Source of the DNA: an uncultured Clostridia bacterium
GTDB taxonomy: Bacteria; Bacillota; Clostridia; UBA1381
DNA: 49,105 bases
Direction of reading: 5' to 3'
Assembly: GCA_947623955.1 (NCBI GenBank)
Contig: CANQIP010000011.1
Span: forward strand, 1 to 49,105
The translations under genes and the position numbers were made by a program. This document shows, in pieces, positions 17,519 through 25,550 of the stretch; the first letter of the stretch is position 1; the number at the start of each line of letters is the position of its first letter. The notes below the pieces were generated by a model. The model did not search any database. It was given only the letters and a program-made list of their open reading frames with translations, and had not been told where the DNA came from.

Positions 17519-18748
17519 ATGAAAAAAACAACGGTAAAAGGCACAAACGACTATCTCCCCGAAGAGGCGAGACTGCGCGGTTACATTCAGCAGACGATAC
17601 TCAAAACGTACACCGACGCGGGCTTTGAGCGCATAATGACGCCTGCGGTCGAGGATATAGAGAACCTCGACAAGAGCGACGGGGGAGACAATTTAAATCT
17701 TATATTCAAAATACTAAAGCGCGGCGACAAGCTGCAAAAGGCGCTCGAAACGGGCGACGAAAAGAACCTTGCGGATATGGGGCTGCGCTACGACCTCACG
17801 CTGCCGCTGTCGCGCTACTTCGCGAACAACCGCGAAAAGCTGCTAATTCCCGCGAAGTGCATACAGATTGACCGCGTGTACCGTGCGGAGCGTCCGCAGA
17901 AGGGCAGACTGCGCGAGTTTATGCAGTGCGACATAGATATAATCGGCTCGTCGTCGCCGTCGTGCGAGGTCGAGCTTATACACACGACCGCGAAAGCGCT
18001 GCTCGCTCTCGGAATGAACGGTTTTACGGTAAAGGTAAACGACCGCCGTATACTGCGCGCGCTTTTAACAAAGCTCGGCTTTGCGGAGGACAGCCTTGAC
18101 AGCGTGTGCATCACGTTTGACAAGCTTGATAAGATAGGTCTTGACGGCGTTAAGGCGGAGCTTACGGACAAGGGCTTTGACGGCGAAGTTACGGAGCGTT
18201 TTGCCGAAATGTTCTCGTCGCCCGTCACGCTCGGACGCATAAAGGAAATATGCGGCGATGAGCTGACCAAAGACGCGGAGTTTATCATAAACGCGTCGAG
18301 GGAGCTTGCGGACGGCAGATACGGCGTGGAATTTGACATATCGCTCGTGCGCGGACAGGGCTACTACACCGGCGCGGTGTTTGAGATCGTGTCGGATAAG
18401 TTCCGCGGCTCGGTCGCGGGCGGCGGCAGATACGACAACCTTATCGGCAAATTCACGGGTGAGAACGTACCGGCGGTCGGCTTTTCGATCGGCTTTGAAC
18501 GTATTTTCGCGATAATGTCGGAGGAGAAAAACGCGCTGCCGCAGGCAAAAAAGAGAATTGCGATGATATTCGACAGGGACGACGTTGTAAACGCGGTAAG
18601 GACAGCCGAAACGCTTCGCGAAACGTACGAGGTAACGCTCGCGGAAAAGCCGAAAAAGCTGTCAAAATACCTTGACAGACTTGCCGAAAACGGCTATTCG
18701 GGCTTTTGCTTTGCCGACAATGCGGACGATATACGCGAGCTTAAATAA
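17519..18748 (+). CDS. hisS: histidyl-tRNA synthetase (short C-terminal domain)
   Basis: A class II synthetase core of the HisRS family, 409 residues. Motif 2 is RVYRAERPQKGRLREFMQCD near 121-140; the histidine motif reads LVRGQGYYTG near 276, where typical bacterial enzymes have RGLDYYTG; motif 3 is GFSIGFERIF near 322. The retained arginines argue for a real synthetase rather than the HisZ regulatory paralogue, and no histidine biosynthesis genes lie nearby. The C-terminal anticodon-binding domain is only about 70 residues and ends abruptly at DDIRELK, shorter than usual. It is the last gene of the dcw transcript, with no gap after murG. HisZ remains the alternative. Confidence 0.8.
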   Translation: MKKTTVKGTNDYLPEEARLRGYIQQTILKTYTDAGFERIMTPAVEDIENLDKSDGGDNLNLIFKILKRGDKLQKALETGDEKNLADMGLRYDLTLPLSRYFANNREKLLIPAKCIQIDRVYRAERPQKGRLREFMQCDIDIIGSSSPSCEVELIHTTAKALLALGMNGFTVKVNDRRILRALLTKLGFAEDSLDSVCITFDKLDKIGLDGVKAELTDKGFDGEVTERFAEMFSSPVTLGRIKEICGDELTKDAEFIINASRELADGRYGVEFDISLVRGQGYYTGAVFEIVSDKFRGSVAGGGRYDNLIGKFTGENVPAVGFSIGFERIFAIMSEEKNALPQAKKRIAMIFDRDDVVNAVRTAETLRETYEVTLAEKPKKLSKYLDRLAENGYSGFCFADNADDIRELK

Positions 18749-18782
18749 AGTCAATTCATTTTTAAAATCCTTTTCTTAACAG

Positions 18783-18814
18783 AAAACGGGACGGCATTTT
18801 GCCGTCCCGTTTTT
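18783..18814. terminator. terminator ending the dcw operon
   Basis: ACGGGACGGCA (18786-18796) pairs with TGCCGTCCCGT (18800-18810) around a TTT loop, with A- and T-tracts on either side. It works for both hisS and the converging gene at 18825. Confidence 0.92.
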
Positions 18815-18824
18815 GTGGTAAAAT

Positions 18825-20846
18825 TTATCTGTTTAAGTAATTGTACAGCATTACCGCGAATTCCGCGCGCGTGATCTCGCGTTTCGGGTTAAAGCTGCCG
18901 TTTTCGTCGCCCTTTACAACGCCCATAGCCGTCAAAAGCGCGATATAACCCTTATTCTCCGTAACGTCCGAATAGGGCGTGACGTAAATATCGTCGTACT
19001 TCGCGTACTCCTCCGCGCCTATAGCGCGTATGAGGTACACCGACGCCGTTTCACGCGTAATAACCGCGTTGTCGTCACGTTCGTTTTCCTTTATGATATT
19101 ACCCGCAGCCGCGCGCGAATACGCCGCGTCGATCTGCTCGGTGCTGCCGTACCTTACGATCACGCTTTCACCGCCCGAAACGAACGTCAAAAGCGTCAGA
19201 AGGTCGGACTGCGTTATCTTCTCGTCCGGCTTAAAGCTGCCGCCCTCAAAGCCTATGCCGTACTCCGCGAGCGCGTTTATATAGCTCTCCGCGTAGTGAC
19301 CCGATATGTCGGAGTAGGAGAGAGGCACGTCCTCCGCGCTCGTCACCTCTTGATTACGCCAGTCGATAAGCTTGCCCGTAAACGGATTTACCGACGTGTA
19401 CGAGCCGTCATACGCGTAAACGGGAACAATATGCGCTCCGTCCCCGCGGTACGTCTCCATGCATATGGGCTTGTATTCCATCTGCGCAAAGAACGCGTCG
19501 GCAGCCTCGTCGGCGGTCATAACGCCCTCTACCGAAGGAAATTCAACGTCGGAATACGTGATGCTGTAATTTGTAAGAACGCCGTTCGTAAGCGCTATAT
19601 ACGCGCCGTCACGCTCCACTCTCGCGCCGTTTACATACCTGTCGTAACCGTTCGTTTCCTCGTTGTACACGAACTCGCCGGACTTACCGCCCGCGAGAGC
19701 TTTAAGCACATCGTCATTTTGGTACGTGTACTCAATATCCTTTTCGTTCACGTCGTAATCGCGGCTCATGCTGAACGAAATAATTTCACCCGTTTTCGCG
19801 TTTGCCGTGACGCGCACATACTTATCATTGTCGGAAGAGGTCATGCTGATGTTGTAGAAGTAAGTGTCCTCCGACGTGTCTTTATACAGGTTCACGCGCT
19901 CCGCCTTCATATCGGACGGAACGTCAAGCGTTTTGTTGTCCTTTATCTGTTTTTCAATATCCGCCTTTGATATAAGACCGTTTATGTTGTCTATTTCCTC
20001 TATCTCGCGCGGACTTAAACCGCTTTCCAACGCGTCCTCCGCCTTCATGTTCGCCGTTACGCCGCCGCTCGAGGTAAAGCCGGAGTAATTGCGGTTTATA
20101 TCCTCGATTTCGCCGGTCAGCGCGTTAATATATCTGCCGTACGATGATTTCTGCACATACGCGGGGTAGAACGTCAGCTTATCGCTGTCGTAGTCGTAAA
20201 AGCTTGAATACACAAGTTCCATACCGAGCTGTTCCTTGTACGCGCTCTTTGCCGCGTCAGCGCTGATAAACGCGTCAGCCGACTCAAAATCAACCGTCGC
20301 TGTGGGATCGTACCAAACCGAGTACGACGTAACCGTTCCTCTCACGGTGTCAACGCCGATACTGCCCGTTTCGCTCAGCGGCACGCCGTTTATATACACC
20401 GTTATGCCGAAATTCCTCGCGCCGTCGTAAAGCGACGCGCTGCCGCGCTCGAAAATTTCCGTTTCGTACGGGTAATCGGGGTTGATTTTATCCTCAAACT
20501 CCTCGGCTATTGCTTTTGCGTCCTCTTTTGACATCGACGCCATTTTCGGACCGTCGTACCTGTCGGAACTTTCATAGCTGTTGTACGAGGTAATAACACC
20601 GTCCTCGTACGCCGTCACGCTTATATTTTTGTCTCCGTCCTCGGTGCGCCAGTTAAACATGTAGGAACTGCTGCTGTCCGTCGCAAACGTGCGGCTTGTA
20701 AACTCAGTGTACTCGTCCGTTACGCCGACGCGCGGCTTAACGCTCACGAGCACCTTTTGCAGCTCGTCCGCGTTGTTGTCGGCGAACGCAGAAGTAAAGC
20801 CCATTATAACCGCCGCCGCGGCAATCAGTGAAACAATCTTTTTCAT
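18825..20846 (-). CDS. secreted YcdB/YcdC-domain protein with C-terminal SLH domains
   Basis: A 673-residue surface protein. It has a signal peptide (MKKIVSLIAAAAVIMGFTSAFA), a large region resembling repeated YcdB/YcdC (PepSY-like) domains, with SVTAYEDGVITSYNS and the VTANAKTGEIISFSMSRD-type strand pattern, and two SLH domains at the end (from about 555, YSDISGHYAESYINALAEYG, and from about 620, YSDVTENKGYIALLTAMGVV). SLH domains attach proteins to pyruvylated wall polymers. GGGAGGT lies 7 bases before the start. Function unknown; YcdB-type proteins are common in spore-forming Firmicutes. It is monocistronic, with a possible ECF-type promoter. Confidence 0.82.
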   Translation of the reverse strand: MKKIVSLIAAAAVIMGFTSAFADNNADELQKVLVSVKPRVGVTDEYTEFTSRTFATDSSSSYMFNWRTEDGDKNISVTAYEDGVITSYNSYESSDRYDGPKMASMSKEDAKAIAEEFEDKINPDYPYETEIFERGSASLYDGARNFGITVYINGVPLSETGSIGVDTVRGTVTSYSVWYDPTATVDFESADAFISADAAKSAYKEQLGMELVYSSFYDYDSDKLTFYPAYVQKSSYGRYINALTGEIEDINRNYSGFTSSGGVTANMKAEDALESGLSPREIEEIDNINGLISKADIEKQIKDNKTLDVPSDMKAERVNLYKDTSEDTYFYNISMTSSDNDKYVRVTANAKTGEIISFSMSRDYDVNEKDIEYTYQNDDVLKALAGGKSGEFVYNEETNGYDRYVNGARVERDGAYIALTNGVLTNYSITYSDVEFPSVEGVMTADEAADAFFAQMEYKPICMETYRGDGAHIVPVYAYDGSYTSVNPFTGKLIDWRNQEVTSAEDVPLSYSDISGHYAESYINALAEYGIGFEGGSFKPDEKITQSDLLTLLTFVSGGESVIVRYGSTEQIDAAYSRAAAGNIIKENERDDNAVITRETASVYLIRAIGAEEYAKYDDIYVTPYSDVTENKGYIALLTAMGVVKGDENGSFNPKREITRAEFAVMLYNYLNR

Positions 20847-20881
20847 AATGTGTACCTCCCTGTAATTTGCTCTCTACAGTA

Positions 20882-20910
20882 AATACTTTTCAGCACGGCA
20901 AAAGGTTGCA
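20882..20910 (-). promoter_or_regulatory. possible ECF-sigma promoter for the SLH protein
   Basis: On the minus strand TGCAACCTTTT (20910-20900) resembles the -35 element of extracytoplasmic-function sigma factors, and AGTATT (20887-20882) follows at about the right distance for the -10 element. No sigma-A promoter is obvious in this 142-bp gap. Tentative. Confidence 0.35.
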
Positions 20911-20947
20911 CCGTTTTGAAAAAATTTTCAAATTGATATAAGAGAGC

Positions 20948-20978
20948 AAAACGAAAGGGCTTTTTGTAAGCCCCTTCG
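20948..20978 (-). terminator. terminator of the class II aldolase gene
   Basis: On the minus strand CGAAGGGGCTT (20978-20968) pairs with AAGCCCTTTCG (20962-20952), one G-U pair, followed by TTTT. Confidence 0.8.
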
Positions 20979-20988
20979 ACGGTAATTC

Positions 20989-22281
20989 TTATTTTGCGAG
21001 GTGGAACGCGTCCTCAATCTCGCTTATTTCGTCGTCGTTTATCGCCACAACGCTGCCGAGATCCTTCGCCGCGATGATCGCCTTCGCGCTGTACTCCGCG
21101 ACTTCAAGGCGGTCGAACGCGTTTAAGAGGTCGCTGCCCGTTACGATTACGCAGTCGTTTTCGATAATCGCGATAGGCGTGTTTTCCTCAAACACGGCAG
21201 CCGTCTCCTTCGGTTTCATGTAGTTTGCGCCGAATTCGAGTTTCGGGATTTTACGCATAAGAATGTAGCTTTCGGGGATCGTGCGCGAGTCAAGCGGCTC
21301 ATCCGTGACCGCGAACGCCATTATGCAAGGCGGGTGGGCTATGATAATCGAGTTGATATGCGGGTGCTGCTTGTAGATTTCCTTGTGCAGCTCCACGCTC
21401 TTCGACGGGATTTTGCCCATTTCCTTAAAGTCGCCGCTTATCTTAACTATATCCTCGGGTTCAAGATACTTTCTGTCCGAGCCGGTGGGCGTTATAATAA
21501 AGCTGTCGCCGTCTATCCTCTGCGAGAACGTACCCTGCGTGCTCGTAAAAAGCTGCTGGTTGTACGCGCGTTTTATAAGCTTGCACATCTCTCTGCGCGC
21601 AGCTTTTTCCGCGCTTGATATGTTGTGAGCCACGAACTCGTCCATCGACGTGTCCTGTCTCGACTTGTACCAGTCGATTTGCTCCGCCGTAAGCGCCTTC
21701 GGCGTACCTATGTTGTTGGCGTCTATTTCAAGTCTCGCGCTGAAGTCGAGCGTCTCGAACGACTTGAACGCGTCAAACATCGACTTCGCGCCGATAACAA
21801 CGCCGTGATTTTCAAGTATAACGGTGTTAAAGCCCTTCATAAACTCAGCCGCTATCTTATCTCCCAAATCGTTGCTGCCGGGCAGACCGTACTTAGCTAT
21901 GCCTATTTCGCCGCACGAGAACTTTACGTTCGGGATAAGGCTCGTGTGCGGGAGCTTTCTTACGATAGAGAACGCAACGAGAGCCGGCGGATGCGCGTGC
22001 AGCACGGCTTTGAGGTCGGGACGCGCCTTGTAAATATGCTGGTGGAACGGGTACTCGCTTGACGGCTTGTGGTTACCGATAATCTGACCGTCGGGCGTGA
22101 TACGTACCATATCGTCACGCGTGAGCGAACCCTTGTCGATAGAGCCGGGCGTTATCCATATGTCGCCGTTGTCGTCAAGTATCGAGAGATTGCCTCCCGA
22201 TGTTGTTGTCATGCCGTAGCCGTAAATTCTTTCCATGAACATTACAAGCTGGTCGGCGGGGTGGAGCATATCCAAATTCAT
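20989..22281 (-). CDS. double-domain class II aldolase/adducin family protein
   Basis: A 430-residue fusion of two class II aldolase domains. The first (about 1-215) is complete: the phosphate/substrate loop TTSGGNLS near 27, SSEYPFHQ with the catalytic Glu near 75, zinc ligands in LHAHPP near 98 and the third His in ENHGV near 157. The second (about 225-425) keeps IIAHPP but has ENDCV where the third ligand His should be, and lacks the SSE segment, so it is probably non-catalytic. Family members cleave or epimerise sugar phosphates; the substrate cannot be told. GGAGG lies 8 bases upstream. It is divergent from dpaA. Confidence 0.82.
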   Translation of the reverse strand: MNLDMLHPADQLVMFMERIYGYGMTTTSGGNLSILDDNGDIWITPGSIDKGSLTRDDMVRITPDGQIIGNHKPSSEYPFHQHIYKARPDLKAVLHAHPPALVAFSIVRKLPHTSLIPNVKFSCGEIGIAKYGLPGSNDLGDKIAAEFMKGFNTVILENHGVVIGAKSMFDAFKSFETLDFSARLEIDANNIGTPKALTAEQIDWYKSRQDTSMDEFVAHNISSAEKAARREMCKLIKRAYNQQLFTSTQGTFSQRIDGDSFIITPTGSDRKYLEPEDIVKISGDFKEMGKIPSKSVELHKEIYKQHPHINSIIIAHPPCIMAFAVTDEPLDSRTIPESYILMRKIPKLEFGANYMKPKETAAVFEENTPIAIIENDCVIVTGSDLLNAFDRLEVAEYSAKAIIAAKDLGSVVAINDDEISEIEDAFHLAK

Positions 22282-22321
22282 TACATATTCCTCCTTAAAT
22301 TCGTATATTTTTACTAAATAT

Positions 22322-22350
22322 ATTCTACATCAAATATATCCTTTTGTCAA
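22322..22350 (-). promoter_or_regulatory. sigma-A promoter of the class II aldolase gene
   Basis: On the minus strand TTGACA (22350-22345), 17 bp, TAGAAT (22327-22322), about 40 bp from the start codon. It shares the 169-bp intergenic region with the divergent dpaA promoter. Confidence 0.82.
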
Positions 22351-22385
22351 TATTATGAAATAAATCCGCCGAAATTATTTGACTC

Positions 22386-22413
22386 ACACAAACCGTGCCG
22401 AAAACATAATATA
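22386..22413 (+). promoter_or_regulatory. sigma-K-like sporulation promoter upstream of dpaA
   Basis: CATAATATA (22405-22413) matches the mother-cell sigma-K -10 consensus CATANNNTA. An AC dinucleotide stands 17 bp upstream (22386-22387), as in sigma-K -35 elements. The spacing to the nearest TTGACT is 20 bp, too long for sigma-A. The spoVF operon of Bacillus subtilis is transcribed by sigma-K, which agrees. It is 38 bp before the dpaA start. Sigma-E, with a similar -10, cannot be excluded. Confidence 0.6.
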
Positions 22414-22450
22414 AACCACAGGATAAAACAAAAACAGGGGGTAAGAGCAT

Positions 22451-22918
22451 ATGTTTGACACAATTTCCGTAATAGGAGGAGATTTAAGACAGCTTACCGT
22501 CGCACGGCTTTTGCGTGCGGAGGGTTTTCATGTTTTTCTATATGGCTTTGACAGGGACGGCTCGCTGCTTGACGGCGTAGCGGACACGGAGAGCGACCTT
22601 GACTACGTGCTGGGCGCGGATATTGTCGTGCTGCCCGTTCCGGTGACGTTCGACGGAGTGACGGTGAACTCGCCCTACTCCGACGATCCGCTGACGATTG
22701 ACGAGCTTTTGGATAACATAAACCCGTCCGCCGTCGTTTTCGGGGGTCAGATACGTCCCGCGCTCGCGGCGGAGCTTGACGAACGCGGCATTGCCTACCG
22801 CGACTATTTAAAGCGCGAGGAACTCGCTGTGCGCAACGCCGTACCTACGGCGTTTGTGAAAGTGCAGCGGATTTTTACATTCATGTTTTATTTTTGCTGC
22901 CGCGCCGCATATACATAA
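22451..22918 (+). CDS. dpaA: dipicolinate synthase subunit A, 5' part (interrupted by the element)
   Basis: DpaA (SpoVFA) with DpaB makes dipicolinic acid from dihydrodipicolinate in the mother cell for the spore core. The first 134 codons are host gene: the Rossmann start ISVIGGDLRQLTVARLL, then LYGFDRDGS, VLPVPVTFDGV, and the conserved RNAVPTA at the break. After 22852 the frame runs into the element for 21 foreign codons and stops at 22918. The continuation of the conserved segment, starting EGAIEIAIS, is found at 31150. Joining 22852 to 31150 gives 290 codons, close to the 297 of B. subtilis. AGGGGGT provides the ribosome binding site. Confidence 0.93.
   Translation: MFDTISVIGGDLRQLTVARLLRAEGFHVFLYGFDRDGSLLDGVADTESDLDYVLGADIVVLPVPVTFDGVTVNSPYSDDPLTIDELLDNINPSAVVFGGQIRPALAAELDERGIAYRDYLKREELAVRNAVPTAFVKVQRIFTFMFYFCCRAAYT
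22834..22871 (+). other. attL: left junction of the dpaA element
   Basis: The 19-bp sequence CAACGCCGTACCTACGGCG (22834-22852) recurs exactly at 31131-31149. Within it CGCCGTA and TACGGCG are perfect inverted repeats around a central CC (22844-22845). Beyond the core, 22853-22871 is the right arm of the inferred circular-form site: 22846-22871 is the imperfect reverse complement (22 of 26 positions) of 31115-31140 at the other end. Confidence 0.9.
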
Positions 22919-22932
22919 ACGGGGGCGGTAAT

Positions 22933-23055
22933 ATGGAACTTACGCGGCGGCAAAGGCGGGAAATCACAGCGGCGTACAGGCGCGGAATAATAAAGGAACT
23001 GTACGCGCGCTCGCGCCTTACGCGTGAGGAATACCGAAGGCTTATCACAAAATAA
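22933..23055 (+). CDS. 40-residue basic protein preceding the recombinase
   Basis: A small gene of 40 codons begins 14 bp after the dpaA run-on stop and ends 14 bp before the recombinase start. The product is very basic: ELTRRQRREITAAYRRG, then a helix ending LTREEYRRLITK that resembles the C-terminal pattern of SHOCT-type short domains. Its leader GGGGGCGGTAAT is identical to that of the recombinase, so the two are expressed alike. Large serine recombinases usually need a small directionality factor to excise, and this is the only small gene next to the recombinase; that role is inference. Confidence 0.75.
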   Translation: MELTRRQRREITAAYRRGIIKELYARSRLTREEYRRLITK

Positions 23056-23069
23056 CAGGGGGCGGTAAT

Positions 23070-24620
23070 ATGCTGCGCGTTGCGGCTTACGCGAGAGTTT
23101 CAACGGAAAAGGACGACCAGATAAATTCGCTAGCAAACCAGCGTGCATATTTTGAAAATTACATAAAACAACGCCCCGATTGGATTTTTGCCGACGTGTA
23201 CTACGACGAGGGCGTGACCGGCACGCAGACGGCAAAGCGAACGGGATTTAACAAAATGATTGAAGATTGCAGGGCGGGCGAAATCGACCTCATACTGACG
23301 AAGGAGGTAAGCCGTTTTGCGAGAAACACCGTTGACGCGCTCGCGTACACGCGTGAACTCCGCGCATATGGTGTCGGTGTTATTTTCATAAACGACAATA
23401 TAGACACACGCGACGGCGACGGCGAATTTCGCTTGTCGATAATGGCGTCGGTCGCGCAGGAGGAAAGCCGCAAAACGTCGGAGCGCGTCAGGTGGGGACA
23501 GCGGCGCGCCATGGAAAACGGCGTTGTGTTCGGCAACAACAGCATTTACGGCTTTACACTTAAAAACGGACAACTTACCTTGAACGACGACGAGGCGGAG
23601 ATTGTCCGTCTTATTTTTTATAAATACGTCTGCGAGGGCAAGGGCTCGCACGTCATCGCACGCGAACTGGACGAGGAGGGGATAAAACCTCCCAAAACGA
23701 ACGGAAAATGGAGTGGCGAAGAGGTTTTGCACATACTCAAAAATGAAAAGTACGCCGGTAATTTAATACAGAAAAAATATATCACAACGGACTATCTCAC
23801 TCATAAAAAGGTCGTAAACGACGGCGGCAAAATTTATATCCGCAACCACCACGCACCCATTGTAGACCGTGAAATGTGGGAAAAGGCGCGGCAAATCCGA
23901 GAGAAACGCGCAGTGTCCAAAAACAAAACGCGCCCGCACGGGTGCGGAGTTAAAACCTTTTGCGGCTGTTGCGGGTCAAGCTTTACGCCGCGCAAATCAC
24001 CGCGCAAAAGCGGCGAAACGTATAAATTACATATGTGCCGCACACGTTCACGACAAGGCAAAGCGGGCTGCGGTATGCGGACGGTCAACGACAAGTCGGT
24101 TAAAACGGTTTTGGAATACGTCTCGAATTTTTTCACAGCCGAATTCGACAGCGCGGCGAGGGATGTAGTAAAGGAAATAGAAACACTTACCGATACGGAC
24201 GATACCCGTGCAGAGCGAATATCCGAAAAAATAGAAGAGGTAAACCGTAAACGGCTCAAAATGCTCGACGGCTACTTCGCGGGCAAAATAACCGAAACTG
24301 ACACGGAACGCCTTACAGCCGAATATGACAAGGAACTTGCGCGTCTTAAAGCGCAGCTTGATGATCTCGCAAACGAGCGAAGAATCAGAACCGAAAGACA
24401 GCGCGGCTCGGATTTACTCGACACTATAAAAAGCGAAACGCGTTTCTCCGACGGAGTGTATTCCGAAATTATAGACAAAATCACTGTTTACGCCGATTTC
24501 CTAATCGTGAAACCTAAATATCTCGATTTCGCTTTTAAGATTACATACTCGACGCACGGTTACAAGGACGCTTACACGACGACGATTGAAAGCTGCGATA
24601 TTGTTCGCGGCGAAAACTAA
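23070..24620 (+). CDS. large serine recombinase (site-specific integrase/excisionase)
   Basis: The 516-residue protein has an N-terminal resolvase domain beginning LRVAAYARVSTE, with Ser11 as catalytic nucleophile and the arginine-bearing EVSRFARNTVDAL near 75. A recombinase domain follows (about 165-270, GSHVIARELDEEGIKPP), then a zinc ribbon with Cys298, Cys301, Cys323 and Cys334, and a coiled coil (about 370-450, IEEVNRKRLKMLDGYFAG). This is the plan of SpoIVCA, which excises skin from sigK, and of phage and Tn4451-type recombinases. It is co-oriented with dpaA and lacks a visible sigma-A promoter of its own, suggesting expression from the dpaA promoter. Confidence 0.95.
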   Translation: MLRVAAYARVSTEKDDQINSLANQRAYFENYIKQRPDWIFADVYYDEGVTGTQTAKRTGFNKMIEDCRAGEIDLILTKEVSRFARNTVDALAYTRELRAYGVGVIFINDNIDTRDGDGEFRLSIMASVAQEESRKTSERVRWGQRRAMENGVVFGNNSIYGFTLKNGQLTLNDDEAEIVRLIFYKYVCEGKGSHVIARELDEEGIKPPKTNGKWSGEEVLHILKNEKYAGNLIQKKYITTDYLTHKKVVNDGGKIYIRNHHAPIVDREMWEKARQIREKRAVSKNKTRPHGCGVKTFCGCCGSSFTPRKSPRKSGETYKLHMCRTRSRQGKAGCGMRTVNDKSVKTVLEYVSNFFTAEFDSAARDVVKEIETLTDTDDTRAERISEKIEEVNRKRLKMLDGYFAGKITETDTERLTAEYDKELARLKAQLDDLANERRIRTERQRGSDLLDTIKSETRFSDGVYSEIIDKITVYADFLIVKPKYLDFAFKITYSTHGYKDAYTTTIESCDIVRGEN

Positions 24621-24623
24621 ATA

Positions 24624-24652
24624 TTGACAACGCCGCAATATTCGGGTATAAT
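24624..24652 (+). promoter_or_regulatory. sigma-A promoter of the amino-acid ABC transporter
   Basis: TTGACA (24624-24629), 17 bp, TATAAT (24647-24652): a perfect match just after the recombinase stop. It makes the cargo transporter independent of the sporulation promoter. Confidence 0.88.
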
Positions 24653-24697
24653 ATAATATATGTAAAAGGAAAAATAAGTCAGAAAGGAATGTTTTCT

Positions 24698-25486
24698 ATG
24701 AAAAAATTATTAAGCGTACTGCTGTCGGCAGGTGTAATTGCCGCAGCGCTGGCGGGCTGCTCGTCGCAGCCGGCGACAAACGGTGACAATGCCGAGACGG
24801 CAAGCTCCGGCAAGAAGTGGACTATCGCCACCGACACGGTATTCAAGCCCTTTGAGTACACCGATGAATCCGGCAACTTTGTTGGCATCGACGTTGACAT
24901 CGTAGCGGCTGTTGCGGAGGATCAGGGCTTTGACTACGAGATTAAGAGCCTCGGCTGGGACGCGTCAATCGCCGCTTGCCAGGCGGGACAGGCTGACGGC
25001 ATGATAGCGGGCGCGTCAATCACTGAAGAGCGCAAAGCAAGCGGCTGGATTTTCACGGACGGCTACTATGACGCGACGCAGTGCATGACGGTAAAGGCTG
25101 ACTCCGACATAACCGGCTTTGACGGTCTTGCGGGACAGACGGTAGCCGTAAAGACGGGTACACAGGGCGCGTCGTATGCGGAGAGCCTTAAAGATCAGTA
25201 CGGCTTTAGCATTACATATTTCGAGGACTCGCCGACGATGTACCAGGCTGTATCGGGCGGACAGGCGGCGGCTTGTTTCGAGGATACACCGATTATGGCG
25301 TCGTCGATAAAGGATGGCGGTCTTGACCTCAAGATCGTTGAGGGTACGGAAAACGAAGGTAACCCCTACGGTCTCGCAATCTTTGATCCGGAAAAGCAGG
25401 AGCTTGTGGATATGTTCAACGCAGGTCTTGCGAACATCAAGGCAAACGGAAAATACGACGAGATCATCGCGAAATATCTCGGTTAA
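24698..25486 (+). CDS. amino-acid ABC transporter substrate-binding lipoprotein
   Basis: A 262-residue periplasmic-binding-type protein (SBP_bac_3 family, as in glutamine, cystine and histidine importers). It has a lipoprotein signal peptide with lipobox LAGC near residue 20, then WTIATDTVFKPFEYTDESGN at the start of the binding fold, the arginine-bearing SITEERKASGWIFT segment and GQTVAVKTGTQGA. The specificity is not decidable. ATG 24698 is chosen because AGAAAGGA then lies about 9 bases away; ATG 24689 would abut it. It is the first gene of a three-gene importer operon carried by the element. Confidence 0.92.
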   Translation: MKKLLSVLLSAGVIAAALAGCSSQPATNGDNAETASSGKKWTIATDTVFKPFEYTDESGNFVGIDVDIVAAVAEDQGFDYEIKSLGWDASIAACQAGQADGMIAGASITEERKASGWIFTDGYYDATQCMTVKADSDITGFDGLAGQTVAVKTGTQGASYAESLKDQYGFSITYFEDSPTMYQAVSGGQAAACFEDTPIMASSIKDGGLDLKIVEGTENEGNPYGLAIFDPEKQELVDMFNAGLANIKANGKYDEIIAKYLG

Positions 25487-25507
25487 TAAAAAACGCGCAA
25501 TCCAATG

Positions 25508-25534
25508 ACGGACGCCGAAAGGCGTCCGTATTTT
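25508..25534 (+). terminator. intercistronic attenuator hairpin in the ABC operon
   Basis: ACGGACGCC (25508-25516) and GGCGTCCGT (25521-25529) form a perfect 9-bp stem with a GAAA tetraloop, followed by ATTTT. Such partial terminators after binding-protein genes let the binding protein outnumber permease and ATPase. Confidence 0.75.
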
Positions 25535-25550
25535 GAAAGGGGATAAAAGT

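Noticed and set aside
22378-22410. A sigma-A promoter (TTGACT with CATAAT) before dpaA
   Set aside because: The spacing is 20 bp, three more than the otherwise strict 17 bp seen at more than ten promoters in this window; the sigma-K pattern fits better.
22451-22918. Treating the dpaA 5' frame as a complete 155-residue protein
   Set aside because: The last 21 residues are unrelated to DpaA, come from the element side of the junction, and the missing half is found intact 8.3 kb downstream.
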